Assembly (NCBI GenBank): GCA_035607415.1
Contig: DATNAQ010000096.1
Span: forward strand, 170,340-234,339
Origin: JAQBQH01 sp035607415
GTDB taxonomy: Bacteria; Myxococcota_A; Polyangia; Palsa-1104
Length of the DNA stretch: 64,000 bases
Reading direction: 5' to 3'
The position numbers and the translations under genes were made by a program. Positions 8,319-17,407 of the stretch are shown piece after piece (position 1 is the stretch's first letter; each line of letters opens with the position of its first letter). The notes beneath the pieces were generated by a model. The model was not told where the DNA came from. It saw nothing but the letters and a program-made list of their open reading frames with translations, and searched no databases.

Positions 8319-9336
8319 CGTACAGGCTCAACAGATAGCAGCCCGCCGACACCGCCGCCGCCGCCGGGATGGTGAAGAGCCACGCCCAGATGATGCGGCT
8401 GGCCACGCCCCAACGCACTGCCGACAGCTTGGTCGTCGCCGAGCCGACGCCGACGATCGAGCCGGTGATGGTATGGGTCGTCGAGACCGGCACGCCGAGG
8501 TGCGTGGCCATGAACAGCGTGATCGCGCCCGCGGTCTCGGCGCACACGCCGCCGACCGGCTTGAGCTTGGTGAGCTTCATGCCCATGGTGCGCACGATGC
8601 GCCAGCCGCCGAGCGCGGTGCCGAGCGCCATCGCCGCGTTGCACGACAGCACGATCCACGACGTCTTGGCGTGGAATAAGGACAGCGGCGTGTCCTGCGG
8701 GATGAGCCCGCCGGCGATCAGCACCGCCATGATGATGCCCATCGTCTTCTGCGCGTCGTTGCCGCCGTGGCCGATCGAGTACAGCGACGCCGAAAAGAGC
8801 TGCACGCGCCGAAAGCGCTGATCGACCTTCGCCGGCCGCCAGCGACGGAAGAGCCAATAGACGATCAGCATCAGCAGAAAGCCGAGCCCGAAGCCGAGGA
8901 ACGGCGCGATGAAGATGAACTTCACGATCTCGATGAGCTTGTCCCAGCGCAGCGCGCCCCAGCCAGCGTGGGCCACGCCGGCTCCGGCCATCCCGCCGAT
9001 GAGCGCGTGCGACGACGACGTGGGCAGACCCCACCACCAGGTCAGAAGGTCCCACACGATCGCGCCGATGAGCCCGGCGAGGATGACGTAGACGTAGGCC
9101 GGATCGCTCGCCTTGATGTGCACGATCTTCGACACCGTGTCTGCGACCTTCGGCGCGAAGATGAACATGGCGACGAAGTTGAAGAACGCGGCCCACAACA
9201 CCGCGGTCTGCGGCTTGAGGACGCGCGTCGACACCACCGTCGCGATCGAGTTCGCCGCATCGTGAAATCCATTGATGGCGTCGAAGACGAGCGCGATGCC
9301 GATGGTGAGGACGACGAGGGCCGAGACTGAAGGCAT
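8305..9336 (-). CDS. pit: Low-affinity inorganic phosphate transporter (PiT family)
   Basis: 343 residues, polytopic membrane protein. The two family signatures are present: GFHDAANSIATVV near the N-terminus and GGNDAQKTMGI in the second half. It moves metal-phosphate with protons or sodium across the inner membrane. The start directly abuts the stop of the DUF47 gene, a classic pit pairing. The unit is probably transcribed from the region around 9996-10036, which carries a Pho-box-like repeat, suggesting phosphate control. Confidence 0.93.
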   Translation of the reverse strand: MPSVSALVVLTIGIALVFDAINGFHDAANSIATVVSTRVLKPQTAVLWAAFFNFVAMFIFAPKVADTVSKIVHIKASDPAYVYVILAGLIGAIVWDLLTWWWGLPTSSSHALIGGMAGAGVAHAGWGALRWDKLIEIVKFIFIAPFLGFGLGFLLMLIVYWLFRRWRPAKVDQRFRRVQLFSASLYSIGHGGNDAQKTMGIIMAVLIAGGLIPQDTPLSLFHAKTSWIVLSCNAAMALGTALGGWRIVRTMGMKLTKLKPVGGVCAETAGAITLFMATHLGVPVSTTHTITGSIVGVGSATTKLSAVRWGVASRIIWAWLFTIPAAAAVSAGCYLLSLYVKTH

Positions 9337-9963
9337 CTACGCGTGCTCCAGGACCACGCCTTCGATGATGTTGGCGACGTCCTCGCAGCGGTCGGTCGCG
9401 TTCTCCAGGTTCTCGTAGATTTCCTTCCACTTGATGATGGTCTTCGTGTCCTGCTCCTCGTCGAAGAGCCGGGCCACGGCGACGCGCAGGATCGAATCGG
9501 CCTCGTTCTCGAGGCGATTGATGTCGATGCACTTCTTGCTGATGGCCTCGGCGTTCGACATGTCACGCAGGAGCTTGATCGCCTCCTCGAGCTCGAGGGT
9601 GGCGCGCACCAGCACGTCGGCGAGGTCCTTCACGTCCGACGTCATCACCGTCAGCTTGTAGAGCGCGATGCGCTCGGCCGCGGCCTCGACGTAGTCCATG
9701 ATGTCGTCCATCTTGCCGATGAGGCGATAGATGTCGTCGCGCTCGATGGGCGTGATGAAGGTCTTGTGCAGCGCCTCCACGCAGTGGTGCGTGATGGTGT
9801 CGCACTCGTGCTCGATCTCTTTGATACGCTTGGCCTTGGCGGTGACGTTGGCGCCGGTCGAGGCGAGCGACAGGAACTCCTGAGCGCCGGCGACCGTCGT
9901 GGCTGCATGTTTTTCGAAAAAGTCGAAGAAGCTGGTCTCGCGAGGCAGGAGCCGTCCGAACAT
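9337..9963 (-). CDS. DUF47 / Pit accessory regulator (PhoU-like)
   Basis: 208 residues, all helical. Repeated acidic metal-binding motifs of the PhoU/DUF47 fold are seen (EIEHECDTITH, ENLENATDRCEDVANII), along with KMDDIMDYVEAAAERI. The family partners with PiT transporters and is thought to regulate their activity. The start at 9963 is preceded by AGGAGG. It is first in a two-gene unit with pit and divergent from phoR. Confidence 0.92.
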   Translation of the reverse strand: MFGRLLPRETSFFDFFEKHAATTVAGAQEFLSLASTGANVTAKAKRIKEIEHECDTITHHCVEALHKTFITPIERDDIYRLIGKMDDIMDYVEAAAERIALYKLTVMTSDVKDLADVLVRATLELEEAIKLLRDMSNAEAISKKCIDINRLENEADSILRVAVARLFDEEQDTKTIIKWKEIYENLENATDRCEDVANIIEGVVLEHA

Positions 9964-9995
9964 TGGCCCTCCTGGGGGGCTTTCTGCGCCGCAGC

Positions 9996-10036
9996 ATAGT
10001 AACGATCGGGCGACTCGTTTGTGACAATTTCGTGAA
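9996..10036 (-). promoter_or_regulatory. Putative Pho box and -10 for the DUF47-pit unit
   Basis: On the minus strand 10036-10019 reads TTCACGA AATT GTCACAA: two 7-base half-sites with 4 bases between, TCAC repeated exactly 11 bases apart, as in PhoB boxes. Seventeen bases further is TACTAT (10001-9996), a plausible -10. The start codon of DUF47 is at 9963. The same site lies about 50 bases upstream of phoR on the other strand, so it could serve both directions. Confidence 0.5.
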
Positions 10037-10087
10037 TCCGTACCGTCGCCATTGCGCCCAGGCGGGACAACGCGTTACCCACTGGGG

Positions 10088-11899
10088 GTGGCACGCAAGC
10101 GCATCCAGCAACGGCTGCTGGTGGCGTTCCTCGGCGTCGTGGTGGCGGTGCTCGTCCCGGCGGCGGCCATGCTCGACGCCTGGATCGGCGACAGCGTGCG
10201 CGACGTCGAGCGCGAGTCGCTCACGCGCGAGGCGACGACGCTCGCCGGCGAGCTGGCGCGGGTCGCCCCCGACGACGTGGCCGCCTGGGTGGCCAACCTC
10301 GCGTCGCTGGCGCGGGTCACGGTGATCGATCACGACGGGCGTGTGCTCGGCGACACCGACGTACCCGCCTCGGCGCTCGGCGCCGTCGAGAACCACGCCG
10401 CGCGGCCCGAGGTGAAGACCGCGTTCGCCGGTGGGGTCGGCGTCGCCGAGCGGCGCTCGGCCACGGTCAGCCGCCGTCTATTATATGTCGCGGTGCCGGT
10501 GCCACCCGCGGTGGCGCCGCCCGAGGGCACGCCCGCCCCGTCGCCGACGCGGGTGCTGCGGCTGGCGCTGTCGCTCGACACCGTCGCCGCCACCGTCGGG
10601 CGCGCGCACTTCGCGGTGTGGCTCGCCGGGCTGATGGCGCTGGTGCTGGCGCTGCTGCTCGGCACGACGCTGTCGAGCTGGCTGACGCGGCCGATCCTGG
10701 CCATGACCCGCGCCGCCCGCGCCATGAGCCACGGCGACTTCGAGGTGCTGCTGCCGCCCGCCGGCGACGACGAGCTCGGCGACCTCGTCAACACGCTCGA
10801 CACCCTGCGCAACCAATTGGCCGCGCGGCTGGCCGAGCTGCGCGGCGAAGGTCGCAAGCTTCGTGCGATCATCAACGGCATGTCCGAAGGCGTGGCCCTC
10901 GTGCAAGACGTTCACCCGCCGGTGGTCGGCGGCAGCTCGCACCATGCCTCCGGCGGGCTCACCATCGCCGTCGCCAACCCCGCGTTCGCGCGCCTGGTCG
11001 GCCTCGGCAGCGACGCCGAAGGGCGCTCCATCCGCGACGCCGTGCGCGTCCCCGCCGTCGGCGACGCCATCGAGAACGCGCTCGCCACGCGCAGCGCGGT
11101 CTCGCGCGACGTGCAGCTCGCCGGGCGCGCGCTGGTCGCCACCGTCGATCCGCTCGGCGGCGCCGACGCTCGCCAGGCAGTGGTCGTGCTCATCGACGTC
11201 ACCGAGCCCAAGCGCCTCGAGCGCCTGCGCCGCGAGTTCGTGGCCAACGCCTCGCACGAGCTGCGCACGCCGGTGGCGGCCATCGTCGGCGTCGCCGAGA
11301 CGCTCGCCGCCGGCGCCGCGGACGATCCCCAGGCGCGCGGCTCGTTCCTCGAGATCCTGATGCGCCACGCCCAGCGGCTGTCGCGGCTCACCGCCGATCT
11401 CCTCGACATCGCGCGCCTCGAAGCCGGCTACAAGCCGCGCGTCGAGGTCGTCGAGATCGAGCGCGCCGTCGACGGCGTGCTCGGCACGCTGCAGGTCAAG
11501 GCCGAGCCCAAGAACATCACGCTCGAGAAGAAGACGCCGATGGGCGAGCGGGTCTCGGCCGAGCGCGCCGCCGTCGAGCAGATCATCACCAACCTCGTCG
11601 ACAACGCCATCAAGTACACGCCCGCCGGCGGCCGCGTCTCGGTGCGCGCCGAGAGCCGTGGCGGCCGCGTGCGCGTGATCGTCGAGGACACCGGCCCGGG
11701 CATCCCGAAGGAGCATCACGCGCGCCTGTTCGAGCGCTTCTACCGCGTCGACGACGCGCGCTCGCGCGACCTCGGCGGCACCGGCCTCGGCCTGGCCATC
11801 GTCAAGCACCTGGCGCTGGCCAACGGAGGCGACGTCTCCGTCGAGAGCGAGGTGGGCAACGGCGCGCGCTTCATCATCGCCCTACCGGCGGCCGCATGA
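10088..11899 (+). CDS. phoR: PhoR-like phosphate-sensing histidine kinase
   Basis: 603 residues from GTG 10088; a TTG at 10052 would add 12 residues. Order: N-terminal membrane helix (LLVAFLGVVVAVLVPAAAM), periplasmic sensor of about 150 residues, second membrane helix (LMALVLALLLGTTL), HAMP, PAS, HisKA (ANASHELRTPVAAIVG) and ATPase (NLVDNAIKYTP, DTGPGIP, GTGLGLAIV). The large periplasmic domain is longer than in E. coli PhoR but normal for this phylum. Its partner is the PhoB-type gene directly downstream. Context with pit and pst supports phosphate sensing, probably with PhoU and Pst. Confidence 0.9.
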   Translation: MARKRIQQRLLVAFLGVVVAVLVPAAAMLDAWIGDSVRDVERESLTREATTLAGELARVAPDDVAAWVANLASLARVTVIDHDGRVLGDTDVPASALGAVENHAARPEVKTAFAGGVGVAERRSATVSRRLLYVAVPVPPAVAPPEGTPAPSPTRVLRLALSLDTVAATVGRAHFAVWLAGLMALVLALLLGTTLSSWLTRPILAMTRAARAMSHGDFEVLLPPAGDDELGDLVNTLDTLRNQLAARLAELRGEGRKLRAIINGMSEGVALVQDVHPPVVGGSSHHASGGLTIAVANPAFARLVGLGSDAEGRSIRDAVRVPAVGDAIENALATRSAVSRDVQLAGRALVATVDPLGGADARQAVVVLIDVTEPKRLERLRREFVANASHELRTPVAAIVGVAETLAAGAADDPQARGSFLEILMRHAQRLSRLTADLLDIARLEAGYKPRVEVVEIERAVDGVLGTLQVKAEPKNITLEKKTPMGERVSAERAAVEQIITNLVDNAIKYTPAGGRVSVRAESRGGRVRVIVEDTGPGIPKEHHARLFERFYRVDDARSRDLGGTGLGLAIVKHLALANGGDVSVESEVGNGARFIIALPAAA

Positions 11900-12005
11900 G
11901 CGCGCCGACGCAGGCGAGGGGATTTCGCGCCCGGGAGGCGAGTGCAGCGAGCCGACTTGGCGCGCCGAGCCGGAGTCTGCGCGCGGTGCAACCATGAGCG
12001 CGCCG
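11895..12005 (+). repeat. 13-bp direct repeats flanking an 85-bp insert at the phoR-phoB junction
   Basis: CATGAGCGCGCCG occurs at 11895-11907, overlapping the phoR stop, and again at 11993-12005, at the phoB start. The 85 bases between encode no supported gene. The first copy would give an ATGA start overlap but runs into a stop after 33 codons; the second opens the regulator. This looks like a small insertion with target duplication or a local duplication of the start region. Confidence 0.6.
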
Positions 12006-12698
12006 GCGTCGAAGGGGCTCGTCCTCATCGTCGACGACGAGCGCGACCTGCGCACGCTGCTCGACTTCAACTTGCGCCAGGCGGGCTGGCGCACCGCGCA
12101 GGCCGAGACCGGCGCCGAGGCGCTCGCCCGCGCGCGCGCTCTCAAGCCGAGCGTGATCGTGCTCGACCTCAACCTGCCCGACGTCTCGGGCATGGAGGTC
12201 TGCCGCCTGCTCCGCGCCGACGACGAGACCCACCATCTGCCCATCCTCATGCTCACCGCGCGCGGCGCCGAGGAGGATCGCGTGCAGGGGCTCGAGCTCG
12301 GCGCCGACGACTACCTGCCCAAGCCCTTCAACCTGCGCGAGCTCGTCCTGCGCGTCGAAGCGGTCTCGCGCCGTCGCGCCGCCGCGCCACCGTCGGCCCA
12401 GCACAAGCGCGTCGAGGCCGGCCGCATCGCGCTCGATCTCGACGCCCACCTCTGTTACGTCGACGGCACCGAGCTGCCGCTGACGCTGCAGGAATTCCGT
12501 CTCTTGGCCTACCTCATCCAGGGCCGCGGTCGCGTTCGTACGCGAGAGGAGCTCCTCGCCGACGTGTGGAACGCCTCGCCCGAGCTCGAGACCCGCACCG
12601 TCGACACCCACGTCAAGCGGTTGCGCGACAAGCTCGGCGGCGCCGGCGATCTCATCGAGACCGTGCGCGGCCTCGGGTATCGCATCCGCGAAGACTGA
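11994..12698 (+). CDS. phoB: PhoB-type response regulator, copy 1
   Basis: 234 residues: receiver domain (VDDERD, phospho-Asp in VIVLDLNLPD, Lys in PKPFN) and C-terminal winged helix (LTLQEFRLLAYLI ... TRTVDTHVKRLRDKLG). It directly follows phoR, so it is the most likely PhoR target. It is closely similar, roughly 80 percent by eye, to the copy at 21759-22475 and less similar to the one at 18908-19654. The start has only a weak ribosome site (GGTG) after the inserted 85 bases, which may lower translation. Confidence 0.92.
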   Translation: MSAPASKGLVLIVDDERDLRTLLDFNLRQAGWRTAQAETGAEALARARALKPSVIVLDLNLPDVSGMEVCRLLRADDETHHLPILMLTARGAEEDRVQGLELGADDYLPKPFNLRELVLRVEAVSRRRAAAPPSAQHKRVEAGRIALDLDAHLCYVDGTELPLTLQEFRLLAYLIQGRGRVRTREELLADVWNASPELETRTVDTHVKRLRDKLGGAGDLIETVRGLGYRIRED

Positions 12699-12699
12699 T

Positions 12700-12717
12700 T
12701 TCACAGAATCGTTGCAG
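12700..12717 (+). promoter_or_regulatory. Possible Pho box before the porin gene
   Basis: TTCACAG AATC GTTGCAG has the 7-4-7 layout; the half-sites agree at four of seven positions. The left half resembles the left half of the box upstream of the DUF47 gene. It lies 43 bases before the porin start. The match is weak. Confidence 0.3.
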
Positions 12718-12760
12718 AGCAGTCTCGGGGCGGAAACCGACGAATGTTACGACCGCGGGC

Positions 12761-14416
12761 ATGCGAATTTTTTACGGCCTGGCCCCGCTGCTCCTCGCTT
12801 CCACCGTCTTCGCGCAGACTCCGCCGGCCGAGGCTGCGCCGGCCGCTCCAGCGCCGGAAACCCCCGCGGCTCCGGCGGCGCCCGCGGCCCCGGCCGCCCC
12901 CGAGGCCCCGGCGGCTCCGGCCGTTGCGCCCGCCCCGGCCGTGGTCGAGCCGCTGCCGGTCGCGCCGCCGGTGGCGGTCGCTGCGCCGCCGATGATGCCG
13001 CTCGCCGGCTACGCCAACGGCAGCTTCTTCCTGCGCGATCCGCACGACTGGTTCGTCCTGTTCCCCAAGGGCCGCCTCCAGATCGACTGGTACAACTTTC
13101 TCAACCGCGGTGACGCGCCCGCCGGCGTCGTTCCCAACTCGGGCGCCGACCCGCGTCCCAAGGACACCCTCTTCGTGCGCCGCGCCCGCGTCGAATTGCA
13201 GGGCACGTTCATCGGCCACTTCGACTTCCACATCGCCGGCGAGTTCACGACCACGCCGGCGTCGGGCTCGCTCGGCGCCCTCGCCGACGCGTACATCATC
13301 GCCGACTACCTGTCGTGGCTGAAGGTGCAGGTCGGCCAATTCGACGCGCCGTTCAGCCTCGAGAACCGCACCTCGGACAAGTATCTCGACTTCATCGAGC
13401 GCGGCCCGACGATCCGCTTCCTCGCGGTGCCGACCAACAAGGAGCAGGGCGCGTTCATCTGGGGCTGGCTGCCCAAGCAGCTCGCCTACTACTCGATCGG
13501 CGTCGTCGACGGCGACGGCCAGAACTTCAAGAACGGCGACAACTGGGGCACCGTCCTCGGCCGCGCCTTCGTGGCGCCGCTCGCCTGGATGCCCGCCGCC
13601 GACCAGATGAAGTGGCTCAAGGACGTCGAGGTCGGCGGCTCGTTCTGGTGGGAGCACGAAGGCAACCTCGGCGGCGCCATCGGCGGCGCGAGCGGCGGCA
13701 CGCAGTTCGATCTCTCCGGCATCTCCACCACCGGCGGCTTCGGCCTCTTCTCGTCGAGCTACAACAACGGCGTCGACGGCGTGGGCAACGCCATCCGCGA
13801 GCACCTCGTGCCGTCGGGGCAGACGGTCAAGTGGGGCCTCGAGACGCGCATCCCGATCTGGAAGCTCGGCCTCCAGGGCGAGCTCGTCCACGTCTCGTAC
13901 GATCTGTTGAGCTACATGGACTCGGTGAACATCCCGAACGCCATGAGCGGCAAGTGGAACGGCTCGGCCTTCTCGCGCAGCCAGCCGAAGTCGGGCGGCA
14001 ACCTCGACGGCTACGGTGGGTACCTCGAGCTCTTCGCCTGGATCCTCGGCGACGTGAGCTTCATCGAGACCCCCGGCCTCGAGCCGATGCCGCACATCAA
14101 GAAGTTCACCGTCGCCAAAGAGCCCCTGTGGGGCCTGCGCGCGCTCGTCCGCTACGAGGAGCTCTCGTTCAACATCCGCGGCCTGCCCGGCACCGTCGAC
14201 CCGGCGACCGGCACGACCACGGCCGACCCCGCGGTCGGGCTCTACAAGCTGCACCAGCTCGGGCTCGGCCTCGACGCGTGGGGCACCAAGCACGTGCGCC
14301 TGAGCGTGAACTACTTCTTGAACTACCTCGACGGCGACGCGCCGAACGTGAAGAAGAACTATTACTACCAGCGTTTCGAGCACGAGCTCTTGTTCCGCGC
14401 CGGCATCAACCTCTAA
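12761..14416 (+). CDS. Phosphate-selective porin O/P family
   Basis: 551 residues from ATG 12761, chosen because it opens a signal peptide (MRIFYGLAPLLLASTVFAQ). Residues about 20-80 are an Ala-Pro-rich periplasmic linker. The remainder is an outer-membrane barrel with porin O/P features: GRLQIDWYNF at the start of the barrel, FVRRARVELQGTF, VQVGQFDAPFSLENRTS, and a C-terminal barrel strand ending FEHELLFRAGINL. Position between phoB and pstS fits anion or phosphate uptake across the outer membrane. No strong ribosome site is seen. Confidence 0.88.
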   Translation: MRIFYGLAPLLLASTVFAQTPPAEAAPAAPAPETPAAPAAPAAPAAPEAPAAPAVAPAPAVVEPLPVAPPVAVAAPPMMPLAGYANGSFFLRDPHDWFVLFPKGRLQIDWYNFLNRGDAPAGVVPNSGADPRPKDTLFVRRARVELQGTFIGHFDFHIAGEFTTTPASGSLGALADAYIIADYLSWLKVQVGQFDAPFSLENRTSDKYLDFIERGPTIRFLAVPTNKEQGAFIWGWLPKQLAYYSIGVVDGDGQNFKNGDNWGTVLGRAFVAPLAWMPAADQMKWLKDVEVGGSFWWEHEGNLGGAIGGASGGTQFDLSGISTTGGFGLFSSSYNNGVDGVGNAIREHLVPSGQTVKWGLETRIPIWKLGLQGELVHVSYDLLSYMDSVNIPNAMSGKWNGSAFSRSQPKSGGNLDGYGGYLELFAWILGDVSFIETPGLEPMPHIKKFTVAKEPLWGLRALVRYEELSFNIRGLPGTVDPATGTTTADPAVGLYKLHQLGLGLDAWGTKHVRLSVNYFLNYLDGDAPNVKKNYYYQRFEHELLFRAGINL

Positions 14417-14440
14417 CGACTTCCCGAAACGTTCGCGAAC

Positions 14441-14475
14441 ACGTCACGAAGGCGACACCAATCGCCTCCTAGGAT
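14441..14475 (+). promoter_or_regulatory. Putative Pho box and -10 of pstS
   Basis: ACGTCAC GAAG GCGACAC at 14441-14458 has 7-4-7 spacing with TCAC and ACAC 11 bases apart. Eleven bases after it is TAGGAT (14470-14475), a plausible -10. This replacement of a -35 box by a Pho box is the usual layout at PhoB-activated promoters. The pstS start follows at 14500 with GGAG in front. Confidence 0.5.
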
Positions 14476-14499
14476 TCGTGTAGCCAAAGGAGAACGCTC

Positions 14500-15528
14500 A
14501 TGAAGCGGTTAGCTTGGATGGCGGCAACTCTCATGTTTTGCGCCGGCGTCGCGCGCGCCGATGCGCTGCTCATCAACGGCGCGGGTGCGACCTTTCCGTT
14601 CCCGCTCTATTCCAAGTGGTTCTCCGAGTACAACAAGCTGCACCCGAACGAGCGCTTCAACTACCAGTCGATCGGCTCGGGCGGCGGCGTCAAGCAGATC
14701 ACCGAGAAGACGGTCGACTTCGGCGCCTCCGACGCGCCGATGACCGACGCCGAGCTGGCCAGGGCGCCGGGCGTCGTGCACATCCCGACCGTGCTCGGCT
14801 CGGTCGCGGTCGTCTACAACGGCGCGCCCGCGGGGCTCAAGCTCACACCCGAGGTGCTCGCCGACATCTTCCACGGCACGATCACGCACTGGAACGATCC
14901 CAAGCTGCAGGCGATCCCCGGTCAGCCCAAGCTACCCGACATCGCCATCACCGTCGTGCACCGCTCGGACGGCTCGGGCACCACGGCGGTGTTCACCGAC
15001 TACCTCGCCAAGGTGTCGCCGGCCTGGAAGACGTCGGTCGGCGTCGGGAAGGCCGTCAAGTGGCCGGGCGGCCTCGGCGGCAAGGGCAACGAAGGCGTCA
15101 CCGGCAGCGTGAAGTCGACGCCCGGCTCGATCGGCTACGTCGAGCTCGCCTACGCGCGGCAGAACGCGCTGACCATGGCGGCGCTCGAGAACGCCGACGG
15201 CAAATTCGTCTTGCCGTCGATCGAGTCGACCTCGGCGGCGGCGGCGGGCGTGCCGATACCGGCCGACTTCCGCGTGTCGATCACCAACGCCAAGGGCAAG
15301 GACGCCTATCCGATCTCGGCGTTCACGTACATCCTCGTGCACAAGGCGCAGCCGGACGCGGCCAAGGGCAAGGCGATCGGGCGGTTCCTGTGGTGGGCGA
15401 TCCACGACGGGCAAAAGCTCGCCGGGCCGCTCGACTACGCGCCGCTGCCGAAGCCGGTGGTGACCAAGGTCGAGGCCGCGCTGCGCACCATCACCGTCGG
15501 CGGCAAGAGCGTGATCGCGAGCAACTGA
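14500..15528 (+). CDS. pstS: Periplasmic phosphate-binding protein PstS
   Basis: 342 residues with signal peptide (MKRLAWMAATLMFCAGVARA). Family motifs include LINGAGATFPFPLYSKWF, IGSGGGVKQI, DFGASDAPM, and HRSDGSGTTAVFTDYL, the phosphate-binding loop. It captures phosphate and delivers it to PstC/PstA. The start has an AAGGAG ribosome site eight bases upstream. The stop overlaps the pstC start by one base, so the pst genes form one operon. Confidence 0.97.
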   Translation: MKRLAWMAATLMFCAGVARADALLINGAGATFPFPLYSKWFSEYNKLHPNERFNYQSIGSGGGVKQITEKTVDFGASDAPMTDAELARAPGVVHIPTVLGSVAVVYNGAPAGLKLTPEVLADIFHGTITHWNDPKLQAIPGQPKLPDIAITVVHRSDGSGTTAVFTDYLAKVSPAWKTSVGVGKAVKWPGGLGGKGNEGVTGSVKSTPGSIGYVELAYARQNALTMAALENADGKFVLPSIESTSAAAAGVPIPADFRVSITNAKGKDAYPISAFTYILVHKAQPDAAKGKAIGRFLWWAIHDGQKLAGPLDYAPLPKPVVTKVEAALRTITVGGKSVIASN

Positions 15529-16475
15529 TGTCGCCCGCTGCCGCGACCACGAGCCGCCACGCGCACACGGGCGATCGCGCCTTCGCGGTGGGCCTGACGC
15601 TGCTGGGAGGCAGCGTCCTGTTCGTCGTCGGCGTGATCGTCCTGGTGTGCGCGCGGCTCTCGGCGCCGGCCTTCGCCAAGCTCGGCTTCTTCCACTTCCT
15701 CGCCGGCACCGACTGGAATCCCGTCGAGGATTCGTTCGGCGCGCTGCCCTTCGTCTACGGCACGCTCGTGACCTCGGCGGTGGCCATCGTCCTGGCGATG
15801 CCGGTGGCGATCGGCCTGGCGCTCTTTCTGACCGAGATGTCGCCGGCGCGGGTGCGGCACGTGGTCTCGTTCTTCGTCGAGATCCTGGCCGCGATCCCGT
15901 CGGTGGTGTTCGGCTTGTGGGGCCTGCTCGTGCTGGTGCCGATCTTGCGCGACGTGGTCGAGCCGGCGCTCGGGCGCTGGTTCGGCTTCGTCCCGCTGTT
16001 CTCGGGGGCGCCGCTCGGCATCGGCTTTCTGCCGGCGGGCATCGTGCTCGCCATCATGATCCTGCCGACGATCGCGTCGGTGACGATCGAGGTGCTGCGC
16101 ACGATGCCGGCGGCGCTGCGCGAAGGCGCGCTCGCGCTCGGCGCCACCCGTTGGGAGGCGATCCGCGCCGTCGTCTTGCCGTACGCGCGGCGCGGCATCC
16201 TCGGCGCGGTCATCCTCGGGCTGGGGCGCGCGCTCGGCGAGACGATGGCGGTGACCATGCTCATCGGCAACCAGCCCGAGATCCACGGCTCGCTGTTCGC
16301 GGCGGGCTACTCCTTGCCGGCGGTGATCGCAAACGAGTTCGCCGAGGCCTCGGGCGCGATCCACACCGGCGCGCTCGCCGGCCTGGCGTTGGTGCTGTTC
16401 GGCGTGACCTTGATGCTCTCGGCGGCGGCGCGGCTGCTCGTGCGTCTGTCGGCGAGAAGGGCTGTGACCACATGA
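15528..16475 (+). CDS. pstC: Phosphate ABC transporter permease PstC
   Basis: 315 residues. The start overlaps the pstS stop (TGATG). About six membrane helices are present with the conserved coupling loop for the ATPase (REGALALGATRWEAIRAVVLP) and the pst-typical GLGRALGETMAVTMLIGN. It forms the inner-membrane channel with PstA. Nineteen bases separate it from the pstA start; a second ATG at 16472 overlaps its stop but is followed by a stop after eight codons. Confidence 0.96.
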   Translation: MSPAAATTSRHAHTGDRAFAVGLTLLGGSVLFVVGVIVLVCARLSAPAFAKLGFFHFLAGTDWNPVEDSFGALPFVYGTLVTSAVAIVLAMPVAIGLALFLTEMSPARVRHVVSFFVEILAAIPSVVFGLWGLLVLVPILRDVVEPALGRWFGFVPLFSGAPLGIGFLPAGIVLAIMILPTIASVTIEVLRTMPAALREGALALGATRWEAIRAVVLPYARRGILGAVILGLGRALGETMAVTMLIGNQPEIHGSLFAAGYSLPAVIANEFAEASGAIHTGALAGLALVLFGVTLMLSAAARLLVRLSARRAVTT

Positions 16476-16494
16476 GCGCGCGCGCGGAGCAACC

Positions 16495-17388
16495 ATGAGC
16501 AGCGACATGGCAATGTCGATGGCTCGCGGCTACGCAATCCCCCGGCGCGTCGGCAGCCACCGCGCGCGGCAGATGGTGAACGCGGTGATGACCGGTCTGT
16601 GCGCGCTCGCCGTGGTGCTCGCGCTCGTGCCGCTCGCCAGCGTGCTCTGGCTCGTCATCACCAAGGGCATGCACTCGTTGTCGATCGCGTTCTTCACCAG
16701 GCTGCCGCTGCCCGTCGGTGAAGTCGGCGGCGGCGTCGGCAACGGCATCGTCGGCACGCTCTACATGGTGGCGCTCGCGTCGTGCATCGGGCTGCCGCTC
16801 GGCGTGGGCGCCGGCATCTTCCTCGCCGAGCGCGGCGGCGGGCCGCTCGGCCACGCGGTGCGCTTCTGCGCCGAGGTGCTCGCCGGCGTGCCGTCGATCG
16901 TCATCGGCGTCGTCGCCTACGGCCTCATCGTCGTGCCGATGCACCACTTCTCGGCGCTGGCCGGCGCCGTCGCGCTCGCCATCCTCATGATCCCGACGCT
17001 GGCGCGCGCCACCGAGGAGATGATCCGCCTGGTGCCGGCGACGCTGCGCGAAGCCTCGCTCGCGCTCGGCGTGCCGGCGTGGAAGACGAGCCTCTCGGTG
17101 GTCCTGCGCACCGCGCTCGGCGGGCTGGTCAACGCGGCGCTCCTGGCCATCGCGCGCGCCGCCGGCGAGACCGCGCCGCTCCTCTTCACCGCGCTCAACA
17201 ACCAATATTGGAACGCGGACCCGCGTCAGCCGACCGCGTCGCTGACGGTGCAGATCTTCAACTACGCGATCAGCCCCTACGAGGACTGGCACGCCAAGGC
17301 GTGGGGCGCGGCGCTGTGCCTGCTCCTGTTGATCGGCGCGCTCAGCCTGCTCGCCAAGCTGACCACGCGCCGACGGGTGAATGCCTGA
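16495..17388 (+). CDS. pstA: Phosphate ABC transporter permease PstA
   Basis: 297 residues, polytopic. A GGAG site lies before the start. The coupling loop LREASLALGVPAWKTSLSVV and the following AIARAAGETAPLLFTA are typical of PstA. It pairs with PstC and is served by the PstB ATPase encoded 20 bases downstream. Confidence 0.96.
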   Translation: MSSDMAMSMARGYAIPRRVGSHRARQMVNAVMTGLCALAVVLALVPLASVLWLVITKGMHSLSIAFFTRLPLPVGEVGGGVGNGIVGTLYMVALASCIGLPLGVGAGIFLAERGGGPLGHAVRFCAEVLAGVPSIVIGVVAYGLIVVPMHHFSALAGAVALAILMIPTLARATEEMIRLVPATLREASLALGVPAWKTSLSVVLRTALGGLVNAALLAIARAAGETAPLLFTALNNQYWNADPRQPTASLTVQIFNYAISPYEDWHAKAWGAALCLLLLIGALSLLAKLTTRRRVNA

Positions 17389-17407
17389 GCGAAGGCGGAA
17401 AACAACC

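Noticed and set aside
11896..11997. 33-codon frame starting in the phoR stop
   Set aside because: Product has no similarity to anything I know and lies in the small insertion; the regulator starts in another frame.
16472..16498. Second ATGAGC start before pstA
   Set aside because: Overlaps the pstC stop but ends after eight codons; the spacing to the real pstA start is better.
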